This document shows positions 24,249-33,287 of a stretch of 43,751 nucleotides of DNA, in pieces; the first letter of the stretch is position 1, and each line of letters opens with the position of its first letter. This DNA is from an uncultured Saprospiraceae bacterium (lineage in GTDB: Bacteria; Bacteroidota; Bacteroidia; Chitinophagales; Saprospiraceae): assembly GCA_937921595.1 (NCBI GenBank), contig CAKZTD010000029.1, forward strand, positions 1-43,751. The letters are read 5' to 3'. The notes under the pieces were generated by a model. It was not told where the DNA came from and searched no databases. It saw nothing but the letters and a program-made list of their open reading frames with translations. The position numbers and the translations under genes are program-made.

Positions 24249-24621
24249 ACAAACCTATGAGTATTCGGTGATCAGAGTGGTTCCTAAAGTTGAACGGGAA
24301 GAGTTTCTAAACGTTGGTGTGATTCTCTTTTCTAAAAGAAAAAAGTTCTTAGGAATAAAATTTCACCTTGATGAAAATCGACTAAAAGCTTTTGCTGAAG
24401 ACATCGACATCGAAGCCCTAGGAGAATACCTTAAAGCTTGGGAATTAGTTTGCGAAGGTAGTCCCAAAGGTGGTGCTATTGGTGAGCTAGAATTAGCCTC
24501 CCGATTTCGATGGTTAACTGCTTCAAGGAGTACTATTATTCAAAGTTCTGAAACTCATCCTGGGCTAAGTAATGATCCAAAGAAAGTATTGGAAAATTTA
24601 TTTGAGAGATATGTTTTGTGA
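24238..24621 (+). CDS. DUF3037 family protein
   Basis: Start placed at ATG 24238 (MQDRQTYEYS), overlapping the kinase gene by 11 bp, rather than a frame opening at 24211. The 127-residue protein has DUF3037 hallmarks: YEYSVIRVVPKVEREEFLNV near residues 7-26, GVILFSKRKKFLG, and a C-terminal FRWLTASRSTIIQSSETHPG. It is cytoplasmic and small. DUF3037 genes commonly follow HipA-like kinases, so the pair may work as one unit (antitoxin, substrate or regulator of the kinase; not established). A strong terminator follows. Confidence 0.88.
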   Translation: MQDRQTYEYSVIRVVPKVEREEFLNVGVILFSKRKKFLGIKFHLDENRLKAFAEDIDIEALGEYLKAWELVCEGSPKGGAIGELELASRFRWLTASRSTIIQSSETHPGLSNDPKKVLENLFERYVL

Positions 24622-24637
24622 TTGATCAATGGTTAAA

Positions 24638-24679
24638 TATAAATTGGCCTTTTGGTAAAAACCAAAAGGCCAATTTATA
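24638..24679. terminator. Strong bidirectional terminator
   Basis: TATAAATTGGCCTTTTGGT (24638-24656) and its perfect complement (24661-24679) make a 19-bp stem with loop AAAA. It lies between the convergent DUF3037 gene and OmpA-family gene (stop at 24700) and can serve both. Confidence 0.9.
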
Positions 24680-24699
24680 AAGAAACAAATTCGTTAAAA

Positions 24700-26535
24700 T
24701 TAATTCTTCGTCATTCTCTTCCCTTTCTTATATCGAATTACTTTAGAACTTTCATAGTTTCCAATCACTGCTGAAAGTAGAAAACGATTAGCATCTCTCC
24801 ATTCTCCAAAAGGTCCAAATAGATAAGCATGGCTTCCATCTTTTTTTACCTCTTTATAAATCTTTCCATGCTTTGAAAAGATCTCATGGCTTTGAGGTAA
24901 TTCATTCTGAGAAGTAAAAAACTCAACCATATAACCAGTATAACCTGATTCGATTCTTTGCGGAGCAGAAGGCTGATATTCTACATTTACCTCCAATTCA
25001 TTGATAATTCTTGAGCCATTAGAATTTCCAGCATCAGAAGCAATTTTAGCATCTGATGTCTTCCTTTTTTTATTAGGTCTAACCACAGGAGCTGTAGGCT
25101 GACTAATCTTTTCTTTAATTACAGGTCTTGAAACCTCCTTTACAGATTCAGGTGTTGAAGCAGGTATTTCTTGATCTACAACTACCTCGCTCACTTTAGG
25201 TTTAGAAGCAACAGAAACAAGTTCAACCTGTTCTATAACTTGTTCTACTTCCTCTTCTTTGTGCATAGCCTGCATTTCTGAGTCCGATTTTATGTCTTTT
25301 GTTTTTTTACCTGTTTCCTCCATTTGCTTTTTGATCTCGTCAGGTAAATCCTCTCCTGCTTTGACCTCAATAACTTCCTGGTTTAAAATTTCTTCTAGCA
25401 ACTTAGCCTCTTTTTCTTTTTGAATAATACGAGTCAAGCTAAAATCTTTCAATGGATCTTCAGACAAAACACCAGTAACTTTTATTTCTGTTCGACGATT
25501 TTTCTGATGCCTTCTTTCACTACATTCAACCCCATCTTTACATCGGTTTACTAATTTACTTTCTCCATAACCTTTTGCAGTTATCCGAAATTTTTCAATA
25601 TCAGAACCATTGGTTATATAATTTACTGCAGCTTCGGCCCTTCTCTGCGAAAGCTTCATATTGAATTTATCCTCACCTCTAGAATCAGTATGCGAACTCA
25701 ATTCAATAATCAAAGATGGATTATCTTTTAATACCGTAATTAATTTATCTAATTCCTCTGCAGCATCATCTCGTATTTTCGCAGAGTTTTTATTGTAATA
25801 TATATTTTCTACTTTGATCGCTTTTCCTACTTCAACTTTTTGCATTTCGACATTAGCAAGCAATGTTCCCATGGTATTTTCTTCAGTCATGATATCAGAA
25901 ACTCCAGGCTTAACTTCACCCACTCCATCAAAACAAAGAATGCAACCTTTTACATTTACATAGGCTTCCATACGTTTTGTAAAAAAGCCTTTCTTTCGAA
26001 CCATGATCGTATAGTGATTTCCATCTTCAAAATGAATCTTAAAATTCGGATTTGGATAATCGATAAGATCTAGAACTTGCTTATCTTTTGTATTATTATA
26101 CACCTCAATTCGAGCACCTTGAATTGCATCTGAAGGAAGGTTTTGCTTGATCTCTTTTTCATTTCTTCTTGCAGCTAGAGTCACGTCAAAAATATATCCT
26201 GGTTGTCTTTCCATTTCAACCTTGAGGTAAAGTTTTTCATCCAGTGACTTTCCAACTGTAGAAACGGCCATGACCTTTTCTTTAAAAATATCTTTGGAAG
26301 CTTTGATGATCAAGTCCATACCAATAGGCAAATCAACTTTAAAAATTCCACTCAAGTCACTATTTACAGAAGTGATCAATCGATCGGAAGTATCATAAAC
26401 ATCTATTGACACTTCATTTAGAAATCCACGGTTGCCTGTTTCGTAGACATATCCTTCTAATTGAACATTTTGTGCGTTCAGCGCATTTAAAAAGGTAATG
26501 GAACATAAGAAGATAAGTAATTTAAGTTCTCTCAT
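24700..26535 (-). CDS. OmpA-family envelope protein with SPOR-like tail
   Basis: Signal peptide (1-21, ending NALNAQ). Residues 24-90 form a carboxypeptidase-regulatory-like beta-sandwich; a second similar domain spans about 112-200. The OmpA C-terminal peptidoglycan-binding domain (about 240-355) has IELSSHTDSRGEDKFNMKLS (Asp and Arg of the pocket) and RRHQKNRRTEI. After it come about 190 residues of low-complexity, Glu/Lys/Pro-rich linker. The final 75 residues (YTGYMVEFFTSQNELPQSH, YLFGPFGEWRDANRFLLSA) resemble a SPOR glycan-binding repeat. The protein probably tethers the outer membrane to the cell wall. A PorE-like role in the T9SS is conceivable, given domain similarity, but not shown. 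Confidence 0.85.
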   Translation of the reverse strand: MRELKLLIFLCSITFLNALNAQNVQLEGYVYETGNRGFLNEVSIDVYDTSDRLITSVNSDLSGIFKVDLPIGMDLIIKASKDIFKEKVMAVSTVGKSLDEKLYLKVEMERQPGYIFDVTLAARRNEKEIKQNLPSDAIQGARIEVYNNTKDKQVLDLIDYPNPNFKIHFEDGNHYTIMVRKKGFFTKRMEAYVNVKGCILCFDGVGEVKPGVSDIMTEENTMGTLLANVEMQKVEVGKAIKVENIYYNKNSAKIRDDAAEELDKLITVLKDNPSLIIELSSHTDSRGEDKFNMKLSQRRAEAAVNYITNGSDIEKFRITAKGYGESKLVNRCKDGVECSERRHQKNRRTEIKVTGVLSEDPLKDFSLTRIIQKEKEAKLLEEILNQEVIEVKAGEDLPDEIKKQMEETGKKTKDIKSDSEMQAMHKEEEVEQVIEQVELVSVASKPKVSEVVVDQEIPASTPESVKEVSRPVIKEKISQPTAPVVRPNKKRKTSDAKIASDAGNSNGSRIINELEVNVEYQPSAPQRIESGYTGYMVEFFTSQNELPQSHEIFSKHGKIYKEVKKDGSHAYLFGPFGEWRDANRFLLSAVIGNYESSKVIRYKKGKRMTKN

Positions 26536-26827
26536 TTTTGTTTACTTAATTTTATATACAAGACGAATGAAAATGTAATAGATTATTTTGGCATTTTAAA
26601 ATTTCATAAACAATTGATAATAAGTTAATTGTCTTGAATATTTTAAGATGATTTTAAAAAATAACTTGCTAATAAATACGCCTAATAAATTAATAGTTTA
26701 ATTGTTGAGTCAGCCGACAAATCTAATGCTAAATACTAAATAATACAAAGATCAAATTTTCTTGGTAATTTCAATCATTTAGACGTTATTCGGGGCAATA
26801 TATGTACACTTTTTATAAAAATTTAAG

Positions 26828-27745
26828 ATGAATTTAAGAATTGTGTTTATGGGAACGCCAGATTTTGCGGTTTCCTCACTAGAAAAGCTACATCAAGCTG
26901 GTTATAATATCGTAGGAGTAGTCACCGCAACCGACAAATTTGGTGGTCGTGGGAACAAAAAATTGATAGAATCTCCAGTAAAAAAATATGCAGAAACTCA
27001 TGACATCCCTGTTTTGCAACCTAAAAACCTAAAAGCTCCTGAATTTGTCGAGTCTCTTCGAGCATTAGACGCAGATATTCAGGTAGTGGTTGCATTCAGA
27101 ATGTTACCAGAGATTGTTTGGAATATGCCTTCAATGGGAACCATGAACCTTCATGGCTCACTTTTGCCGAAGTATCGTGGCGCAGCTCCTATTAATTGGG
27201 CAGTTATTAATGGTGAAAAAGAAACTGGGGTCACTACTTTTTTTCTAAAGCATGAGATTGATACTGGCGATATGTTGTACCAAGCAAAAATGGATATTGG
27301 TGAAAACGAAACAGCAGGTGAAGTCCATGATAGAATGAAAGAATTAGGTGCTGAAGTCATTCTAAAAAGTATTCAAGCTGTTGATAGTGAAGAGATTGTA
27401 CTATTAGAACAAGATGATACATTAGTTTCTAAAGCACCCAAGATTTTCACAGAAACCTGCGAAATAGACTTTAATCAAAGTACCGAGTCAGTTCATAATT
27501 TCATTCGTGGATTAAGCCCCTATCCTACTGCTTGGACTATGTTTGAGGATAAAAAACTTAAGATTTTTAAAACAGAAAAGGATTACGAGGAAAAACCTGG
27601 AGAAGTAGGTAAAATGACTAGCGACAATAAACATTTTTTAAAAATATCGACCAAAGATGGTTATGTAAAAGTTTTGGAATTACAATTACAAGGCAAGAAG
27701 AGAATGGATGTTAAATCCTTCTTGAATGGCTATTCGATTGGGTGA
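26828..27745 (+). CDS. fmt: Methionyl-tRNA formyltransferase
   Basis: Formylates initiator Met-tRNA using 10-formyltetrahydrofolate. The N-terminal formyltransferase domain starts VFMGTPDFAVSSL, and the catalytic residues are N107 and H109 (MNLHGSLLPKYRGAAP) and D145 (HEIDTGD). The C-terminal OB-like domain (from about residue 208) binds the acceptor arm. At 305 residues it is full length. It is the first of a plus-strand cluster with msrB 58 bp downstream. The 292-bp gap upstream (26536-26827), shared with the divergent OmpA-family gene, shows no obvious promoter consensus. Confidence 0.96.
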   Translation: MNLRIVFMGTPDFAVSSLEKLHQAGYNIVGVVTATDKFGGRGNKKLIESPVKKYAETHDIPVLQPKNLKAPEFVESLRALDADIQVVVAFRMLPEIVWNMPSMGTMNLHGSLLPKYRGAAPINWAVINGEKETGVTTFFLKHEIDTGDMLYQAKMDIGENETAGEVHDRMKELGAEVILKSIQAVDSEEIVLLEQDDTLVSKAPKIFTETCEIDFNQSTESVHNFIRGLSPYPTAWTMFEDKKLKIFKTEKDYEEKPGEVGKMTSDNKHFLKISTKDGYVKVLELQLQGKKRMDVKSFLNGYSIG

Positions 27746-27802
27746 TTTATAAGTTTAAATTGCAAAGAAAATATTAACTGAGTAAAATAAATTAACAATA
27801 TT

Positions 27803-28207
27803 ATGAATTACAAAGTCAATAAATCAAATGAAGAATGGAAGAAAGAGCTAACTCCTGAGCAATTTCGGGTATTAAGAGAAGCAGGAACAGAACGTCCGTT
27901 CACAGGCGAATATGACAAGCATGATGACATCGGAACTTACTCCTGCGCAGCTTGTGATTTCGAATTATTTTCTTCGGAACAAAAATTTAATTCCGGCTGT
28001 GGATGGCCATCTTTCTGGGGTGAGCTAGAATCAGCCACCATTGAACAAAAGAAAGACACGAGTCACTTTATGACTAGAATAGAATTACTGTGTTCCAACT
28101 GTGGAGGCCACCTTGGCCATATTTTCAATGATGGGCCACCACCTTCAGGAAAACGATATTGCATCAATAGTGCTTCTTTGAAATTCAATGCTGAAAAGGA
28201 AGAATAA
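27803..28207 (+). CDS. msrB: Peptide-methionine (R)-S-oxide reductase
   Basis: Reduces the R form of methionine sulfoxide in proteins. The structural zinc site is intact: C48 and C51 (SCAACDF), C97 and C100 (CSNCGGH). The catalytic Cys is C120 in [10 protein letters not shown], and GCGWPSFW and [11 protein letters not shown] are present. C66 (NSGCGWP) sits where a resolving Cys is often found. There is no signal peptide, so it is cytoplasmic; 134 residues is the usual single-domain length. It follows fmt by 58 bp, which may place methionine-related functions in one transcript. Confidence 0.95.
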   Translation: MNYKVNKSNEEWKKELTPEQFRVLREAGTERPFTGEYDKHDDIGTYSCAACDFELFSSEQKFNSGCGWPSFWGELESATIEQKKDTSHFMTRIELLCSNCGGHLGHIFNDGPPPSGKRYCINSASLKFNAEKEE

Positions 28208-28254
28208 TTTTAGTTTTTAAAACTTAGACTTACATTCAAAAACTCACCTCCATC

Positions 28255-29943
28255 ATGAAAAAACAATCACTATTACTCAGCCTTCTTTTATTCGCCACTA
28301 CCCTATTTTCTCAGGACAGAATCACTGGTCATAAATTCGCGACCCGATCAGAAGTCATTGCTCAAAATGGAATGGTAGCCACCAGTCAGCCACTTGCCAC
28401 CCAGGTAGGTTTAGACATTTTAAAAAAAGGAGGAAATGCGATTGATGCAGCTATTGCAGCAAACGCGATGTTGGGTTTAGTCGAACCAACAGGAAATGGA
28501 ATGGGTGGAGATTTGTTCGCAATTATATGGGACGCAAAAACACAAAAACTGTATGGTCTTAATGCAAGTGGTCGATCACCTTATGACCTGAGTTTAGATT
28601 ATTTTAAAAAGAACAATTATGATAAAATTCCTTCCCATGGAGCCCTCCCCGTTTCTGTACCTGGCTGTGTAGATGGTTGGTTTGAAATGCATAACAAATT
28701 TGGGAAACTCAAGATGTCTGAAAATTTTGAACCCGTTATAAAATATGCAGAAAGTGGTTTTCCTGTTTCAGAATTGATCGCTTACTACATCAATAAATCT
28801 GTTCCTCTTCTTTCCAAATATCCAGGTTTTTCCGAAACCTATACGCCAAATGGAAAAGCTCCAAAGAAAGGTGAAATTTTCAAAAACCCAAGGCTAGCCA
28901 ATACCTTTAAAATCCTTTCCGAAAAAGGAAGAGATGCTTTTTACAAAGGAGAAATTGCGGAGACCATTGTGAAGTATACTAAAGAGCAAGGTGGCTTTTT
29001 ATCCATGCGAGATTTTCAAGACCACACTTCAACTTGGGTTGATCCAGTTTCCGTCAATTACAGAGGATACGATGTTTGGGAATTACCTCCCAATGGACAA
29101 GGTATCGCAGCACTTCAAATGCTTAATATTTTAGAACAATACGATATCGCATCAATGGGTTTTGGTAGTACCGAATACATTCACACTTTTGTTGAAACCA
29201 AGAAGGTCGTCTATGAGGATCGAGCAAAATATTATGCGGATATGGATTTCAATAAAATCCCTGTCGAATGGTTACTTTCTGATAAATACGCCAAGGAAAG
29301 AAACATGCTCATCAATCCAAAGGAAGCAAATCGAGCCGTGCCTGCAGGAGTATTAGAAAATGGCGAAACCATTTATATGACTGTCGCCGATCAATGGGGA
29401 AATATGGTTTCCTTAATTCAGAGTAATTACCGAGGAATGGGATCAGGAATGACGCCTGATGATTTAGGATTTATACTTCAGGATCGAGGAGAATTATTCT
29501 CATTAGACAAAGATCATTTCAATGTCTACGAACCACATAAAAGACCATTTCATACCATCATTCCATGCTTTGTTACAAAAGATAAAAAACCTTTCCTTAG
29601 TTTTGGTGTCATGGGCGGCGGAATGCAACCTCAAGGTCATGTTCAAATCGTGGTCAATATGATAGATTTTGGAATGAATTTGCAAGAGGCTGGAGATGCT
29701 CCAAGAATTCAACATTTCGGATCTTCCGAACCAACTGGTGGTATCATGAGCGATGGTGGCCGTGTCGTCCTGGAAACTGGAATCGATTATCAGGTCATTC
29801 GAGAATTAATGCAAATGAAACACAAAGTTGGTTTCGATCTTGGAGGTTATGGAGGCTATCAAGCGATCATGTGGGATGATAAAAATAAAGTCTACTTTGG
29901 TGCTTCTGAATCGAGGAAAGATGGCCAGGCTGCTGGGTATTAA
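28255..29943 (+). CDS. Gamma-glutamyltransferase family protein
   Basis: An Ntn-hydrolase proenzyme of the GGT family. A signal peptide (1-19, ending LFSQ) directs it to the periplasm. The N-terminal subunit has KKGGNAIDAAIAANAMLGLV and PTGNGMGGDLFA. Autocleavage should occur before Thr372 (ENGE-TIYMTVADQWGN), giving an about 190-residue small subunit. Classical GGTs read TTHY at this place; here it is TIYM, and the GGG motif is GGGMQPQGH. These changes are typical of the YwrD/acylase-like branch rather than true glutathione hydrolases, so the substrate may be another gamma-glutamyl or acyl compound. It follows msrB by 47 bp and precedes a metallo-beta-lactamase-fold gene by 45 bp. Confidence 0.9.
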   Translation: MKKQSLLLSLLLFATTLFSQDRITGHKFATRSEVIAQNGMVATSQPLATQVGLDILKKGGNAIDAAIAANAMLGLVEPTGNGMGGDLFAIIWDAKTQKLYGLNASGRSPYDLSLDYFKKNNYDKIPSHGALPVSVPGCVDGWFEMHNKFGKLKMSENFEPVIKYAESGFPVSELIAYYINKSVPLLSKYPGFSETYTPNGKAPKKGEIFKNPRLANTFKILSEKGRDAFYKGEIAETIVKYTKEQGGFLSMRDFQDHTSTWVDPVSVNYRGYDVWELPPNGQGIAALQMLNILEQYDIASMGFGSTEYIHTFVETKKVVYEDRAKYYADMDFNKIPVEWLLSDKYAKERNMLINPKEANRAVPAGVLENGETIYMTVADQWGNMVSLIQSNYRGMGSGMTPDDLGFILQDRGELFSLDKDHFNVYEPHKRPFHTIIPCFVTKDKKPFLSFGVMGGGMQPQGHVQIVVNMIDFGMNLQEAGDAPRIQHFGSSEPTGGIMSDGGRVVLETGIDYQVIRELMQMKHKVGFDLGGYGGYQAIMWDDKNKVYFGASESRKDGQAAGY

Positions 29944-29988
29944 AACGTAGCCCAATATTCATACATTTACCAATACAAAAATCAAAAA

Positions 29989-30876
29989 ATGCTACACACC
30001 ATAGACCTACAATTCCAAGGCATCGAAAACGCCATTGCCGCATTTTTAATAGAAACATCAGAAGGTCCAATTCTTGTCGAAACTGGTCCCCACTCTACAT
30101 TTCCACATTTAAAAAAAGGAATAGAAAATGCGGGATATAGTCTTAGTGACATCAAGCACGTTTTCCTAAGTCACATTCATTTTGATCATGCCGGAGCAGC
30201 TTGGGCATTCGCGCAATTAGGGGCTGACATTTACTTACACCCTGTTGGAGCACCACATATGGCTCAGCCAGAAAGACTTTGGAACTCAGCCAAAAGAATC
30301 TATCAAGATCAAATGGAAATCCTATGGGGAAAAATGGAATCAATTGATCCTGATCGATTAAAAACAGTAGATCATGGCGAGCATATTGTTATTGGAGATA
30401 CGACTTTGACTGCATGGCATACACCAGGACATGCGATTCATCATATCGCTTGGCAAATGGGTAAAACTTTATTTGCAGGAGATGTGGCTGGTTGCAGAAT
30501 CAACAATGGAATGGTCGTTCCGCCTTGTCCTCCACCGGATATAAACATTGAAGAATGGACAGATTCGATTGAATTGATAAAAAAACTAGACATAGACTCT
30601 ATCTACCTGACCCATTATGGTGAGATAACAAGCATTGATGAGCATCTAAATCAATTGGATTTTTGCCTAAATGATTGGGCCCAATGGATGAAACCTCATG
30701 CCATCAATAATGCTGATTCGCGAGAGATCACGCCCACTTTTCAAGCTTATGTTGCTAATCAACTTAAAGAATACGGTATTTCAGAAAATGGAATAAAACA
30801 ATACGAGGCAGCAAATCCCTCATGGATGAGCGTAGCCGGATTGATGCGATATTGGAAAAAGATTAAAGCTGTGTAG
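29989..30876 (+). CDS. Metallo-beta-lactamase-fold hydrolase
   Basis: A 295-residue cytoplasmic hydrolase with the dinuclear metal motif SHIHFDHAG (HxHxDH) near residues 60-68, a third His in WHTPGHAIHH near residues 143-152, the bridging Asp in LFAGDVAG near residue 163, and a final His in YLTHYGEI near residue 208. All ligand positions for a glyoxalase II-like subgroup are filled. The C-terminal 70 residues form a helical extension. It lies 45 bp after the GGT-family gene and probably shares its transcript. Its 3' end overlaps the tail of a minus-strand small exported-protein gene by 14 bp. Confidence 0.9.
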   Translation: MLHTIDLQFQGIENAIAAFLIETSEGPILVETGPHSTFPHLKKGIENAGYSLSDIKHVFLSHIHFDHAGAAWAFAQLGADIYLHPVGAPHMAQPERLWNSAKRIYQDQMEILWGKMESIDPDRLKTVDHGEHIVIGDTTLTAWHTPGHAIHHIAWQMGKTLFAGDVAGCRINNGMVVPPCPPPDINIEEWTDSIELIKKLDIDSIYLTHYGEITSIDEHLNQLDFCLNDWAQWMKPHAINNADSREITPTFQAYVANQLKEYGISENGIKQYEAANPSWMSVAGLMRYWKKIKAV

Positions 30877-31096
30877 AAGGTATTAATTGCTTACCTTTTT
30901 CAACTAGCTTTTTGAAAAGCTTTACATCAGGTAATTCAGCGTTTTGAGAATCATCTTCATCTTGCAACAATTGTTGCTTAGCTTGACATTTCATGTTGCA
31001 ATCAGATACCTCAACGGAATTGATGTACACATATGAGCCAATACTAGCTATAAATAATAGAGAAAATAAAAGGGTACGTAATTTTGAATTTTTCAT
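30863..31096 (-). CDS. Small membrane-anchored or exported peptide
   Basis: A 77-residue protein with a hydrophobic N-terminus (LRTLLFSLLFIASIGSYVYI, residues 6-25) followed by a CNMKC motif, an acidic Gln/Asp-rich middle (LLQDEDDSQNAELPDVKL) and a basic amphipathic C-terminal helix (LFKKLVEKGKQLIPSTQ). No family recognised with certainty; similar small proteins with hydrophobic start and an LPDVxLxKKLV-like tail are common in Bacteroidota (recollection only). It is convergent with, and overlaps by 14 bp, the metallo-beta-lactamase-fold gene. Its own promoter is not evident. Confidence 0.55.
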   Translation of the reverse strand: MKNSKLRTLLFSLLFIASIGSYVYINSVEVSDCNMKCQAKQQLLQDEDDSQNAELPDVKLFKKLVEKGKQLIPSTQL

Positions 31097-31355
31097 TGCT
31101 TTAGCTTAAAAGGGTTCTGGTTAAATCCCTTAACATCTTAAAAATTATACTTTTCTAGCTTCAAGTCACAATTTATCGACAAAAGGGGGTGTTTTTCATA
31201 CTAAAGACAACCGAAATCGTCTTGTGGTTGCATGTATAACGTAAAAATATTCCGAATGTGACAAAAAAAAGAATCTGTTAACAATCATTAACAATGATTC
31301 ACTTTTCTACACTCTACTAAATTGACGATGCGAAACAGGATATGTTACACGCTCT

Positions 31356-31373
31356 ATTTCAATATATTGAAAT
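31356..31373. terminator. Perfect palindrome at the 3' end of the ABC gene
   Basis: ATTTCAATATATTGAAAT, an 18-base perfect palindrome (9-bp stem, no loop), lies 8 bases beyond the ABC ATPase stop on the minus strand. It may be a weak terminator or a binding site. A second small dyad (AATCATT-AAC-AATGATT) lies at 31283-31299. Confidence 0.35.
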
Positions 31374-31380
31374 CTATTCT

Positions 31381-33144
31381 TTATCTTCCTCTTGGGATCG
31401 CATCAATCAATTTCTGCGTATATTCTTTTTGCGGATTATTGTAAATATCATCAGCGAGCCCCATTTCTTCGATTTTACCATCATTCATAACGATCATTCG
31501 ATCACTCATAAATTTCACAACGGAAAGATCATGAGAAATGAAGATATAAGTAAATTCATATTGTTCTCGCAAATCGATCAAGAGATTTAGTACCTGAGCT
31601 TGAACAGATACGTCCAATGCGGAAACAGATTCATCGCAAATGATAAAACGAGGATTTAAAGATAAAGCTCTGGCAATTCCAACCCTTTGCCGTTGGCCTC
31701 CTGAAAATTCATGAGGATATCGGTTATAATGATCACCTTTTAAACCTACCGTTTCCAACAAATCGATCACTTTTTCCTTTCTCTCTTTTTGTCCATTATG
31801 CAATTTATGAACAATCATTGGTTCTATAATTGCTTGACCGATAGTCATTCTAGGATTTAAGGAAGAATAAGGATCTTGAAAAATGATCTGCATATCCTTA
31901 CGGAGTGGCATCATTTCGCTTTTAGAGAAAGAGAGTAAATCGTTATTTTCAAAAAACACTTTTCCACTATTAGCTGGTGTCAATTTTAAAAGCGTTCTTC
32001 CCAGTGTCGTTTTACCACAACCAGATTCACCAACTAATCCAAGTGTTTCTCCAGGATATACTTCAAAGCTCACATCGTCAACAGCTTTTACATAACGTTT
32101 CGGTTTTCCCCAAAAAGTCTTTTCAACTGGAAACCAGGTTTTAAGATTTTCAACTTTCAAAATTGGCTGTTGAGAACTCAATTTTTTAAACCGATCCTTA
32201 GTAATCTGACTATTTATTTTTAAACCATTGATAACCGCATCTATACTTACATCTTTTTTCTCTAAAGTCTCCTTTCCTGATTCATCTTTAACCACTTTCA
32301 TAAAATCATCAATCACTGGTAATTTTTTCATTCTAAAATCCAGTGGAGGTCGGCAAGCTAAAAGTCCTTTGGTATAAGGATGTTTTGGATTAGAAAAAAT
32401 AGACTCTACACTCCCCTGTTCTACAATCTTTCCTTTGTACATGACAATCACTCGATCCGCAATTTCAGCAATGACACCAAGATCATGTGTTATAAAAATC
32501 ACTGAAGTTTCAATCTCCTTTTTCAAATCATTCATCAACTTAAGAATTGCTTTCTGGACGGTTACATCCAAAGCAGTAGTCGGCTCATCAGCAATCAATA
32601 GTGCAGGATTACAGGAAATTGCCATGGCAATCATTACTCGTTGTTTTTGACCTCCTGAAAGTTGATGCGGATAACTATTAAAAATCCGATCAGGATCTGG
32701 TAATTCCACTTTTTCAAAAAGTGCTAAGGTTAATTTCTTCCCTGCTGATTTGTCTAATTTTTGATGCAAAAGAATGGCTTCCAAGACCTGATCACCACAA
32801 GTAAAAACGGGATTTAAAGAAGTCATTGGTTCTTGAAAAATCATGGCAATATCATTGCCTCTCAATTTTTGCATTTCCTTTTCAGACAAAGACAATAAGT
32901 CTGTCGTTTCGTTATCCTGATGATATAAAATGGATCCCCCAGCGAACTCTCCTGGAGGTGATTGAATAAGCTGCATAATCGAAAGCGAAGTTACCGACTT
33001 GCCAGATCCAGATTCTCCAACAATACCTATAGTTTCTCCTTTATGAATTTCAAAACTCACATCATCCACAGCTTTAACCAGATTCCCCTCTGTTCTGAAG
33101 TATGTTTTTAAGTTTTTTACCTCTAAAAGCAGTTTATTTTGCAT
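31381..33144 (-). CDS. Peptide ABC transporter, two fused ATP-binding domains
   Basis: A 587-residue tandem ATPase of the Opp/Dpp/GsiA type. Domain 1 (about 1-260): Walker A GESGSGKSVTS, signature LSGGQKQRVM, Walker B LLIADEPTTALD. Domain 2 (about 330-587): GESGCGKTTLG, FSGGQRQRVG, FIICDESVSALD. Oligopeptide/dipeptide-family C-terminal HPY-type segments follow each domain. It energises import of di- or oligopeptides at the inner membrane; the permeases and binding protein are not in the window, so it is an orphan. In the second Walker B the residue after Glu is Ser (ESV) rather than Pro (EPT), a common benign change. It is monocistronic. Confidence 0.92.
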   Translation of the reverse strand: MQNKLLLEVKNLKTYFRTEGNLVKAVDDVSFEIHKGETIGIVGESGSGKSVTSLSIMQLIQSPPGEFAGGSILYHQDNETTDLLSLSEKEMQKLRGNDIAMIFQEPMTSLNPVFTCGDQVLEAILLHQKLDKSAGKKLTLALFEKVELPDPDRIFNSYPHQLSGGQKQRVMIAMAISCNPALLIADEPTTALDVTVQKAILKLMNDLKKEIETSVIFITHDLGVIAEIADRVIVMYKGKIVEQGSVESIFSNPKHPYTKGLLACRPPLDFRMKKLPVIDDFMKVVKDESGKETLEKKDVSIDAVINGLKINSQITKDRFKKLSSQQPILKVENLKTWFPVEKTFWGKPKRYVKAVDDVSFEVYPGETLGLVGESGCGKTTLGRTLLKLTPANSGKVFFENNDLLSFSKSEMMPLRKDMQIIFQDPYSSLNPRMTIGQAIIEPMIVHKLHNGQKERKEKVIDLLETVGLKGDHYNRYPHEFSGGQRQRVGIARALSLNPRFIICDESVSALDVSVQAQVLNLLIDLREQYEFTYIFISHDLSVVKFMSDRMIVMNDGKIEEMGLADDIYNNPQKEYTQKLIDAIPRGR

Positions 33145-33287
33145 TTCGACCTTTATTTATCTCGATTTGAAGATTATGGCAAAATTTTTATGGTTATATA
33201 AAGATTAGTATTAATCTTTATATTTCGATTAACTTCAATTGTCACCAGGCGCAAAATACGATTTCTGCCATCAAATTAAAATCATCA

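Noticed and set aside
24700-26535. Assignment as a T9SS component
   Set aside because: Only domain style (OmpA_C with beta-sandwich) fits; no Por/Gld gene lies nearby, so I kept it as a general OmpA-family protein.
30152-30343. Antisense ORF within the metallo-beta-lactamase-fold gene
   Set aside because: It opposes the catalytic metal motif of a clearly real gene and has no recognisable feature.
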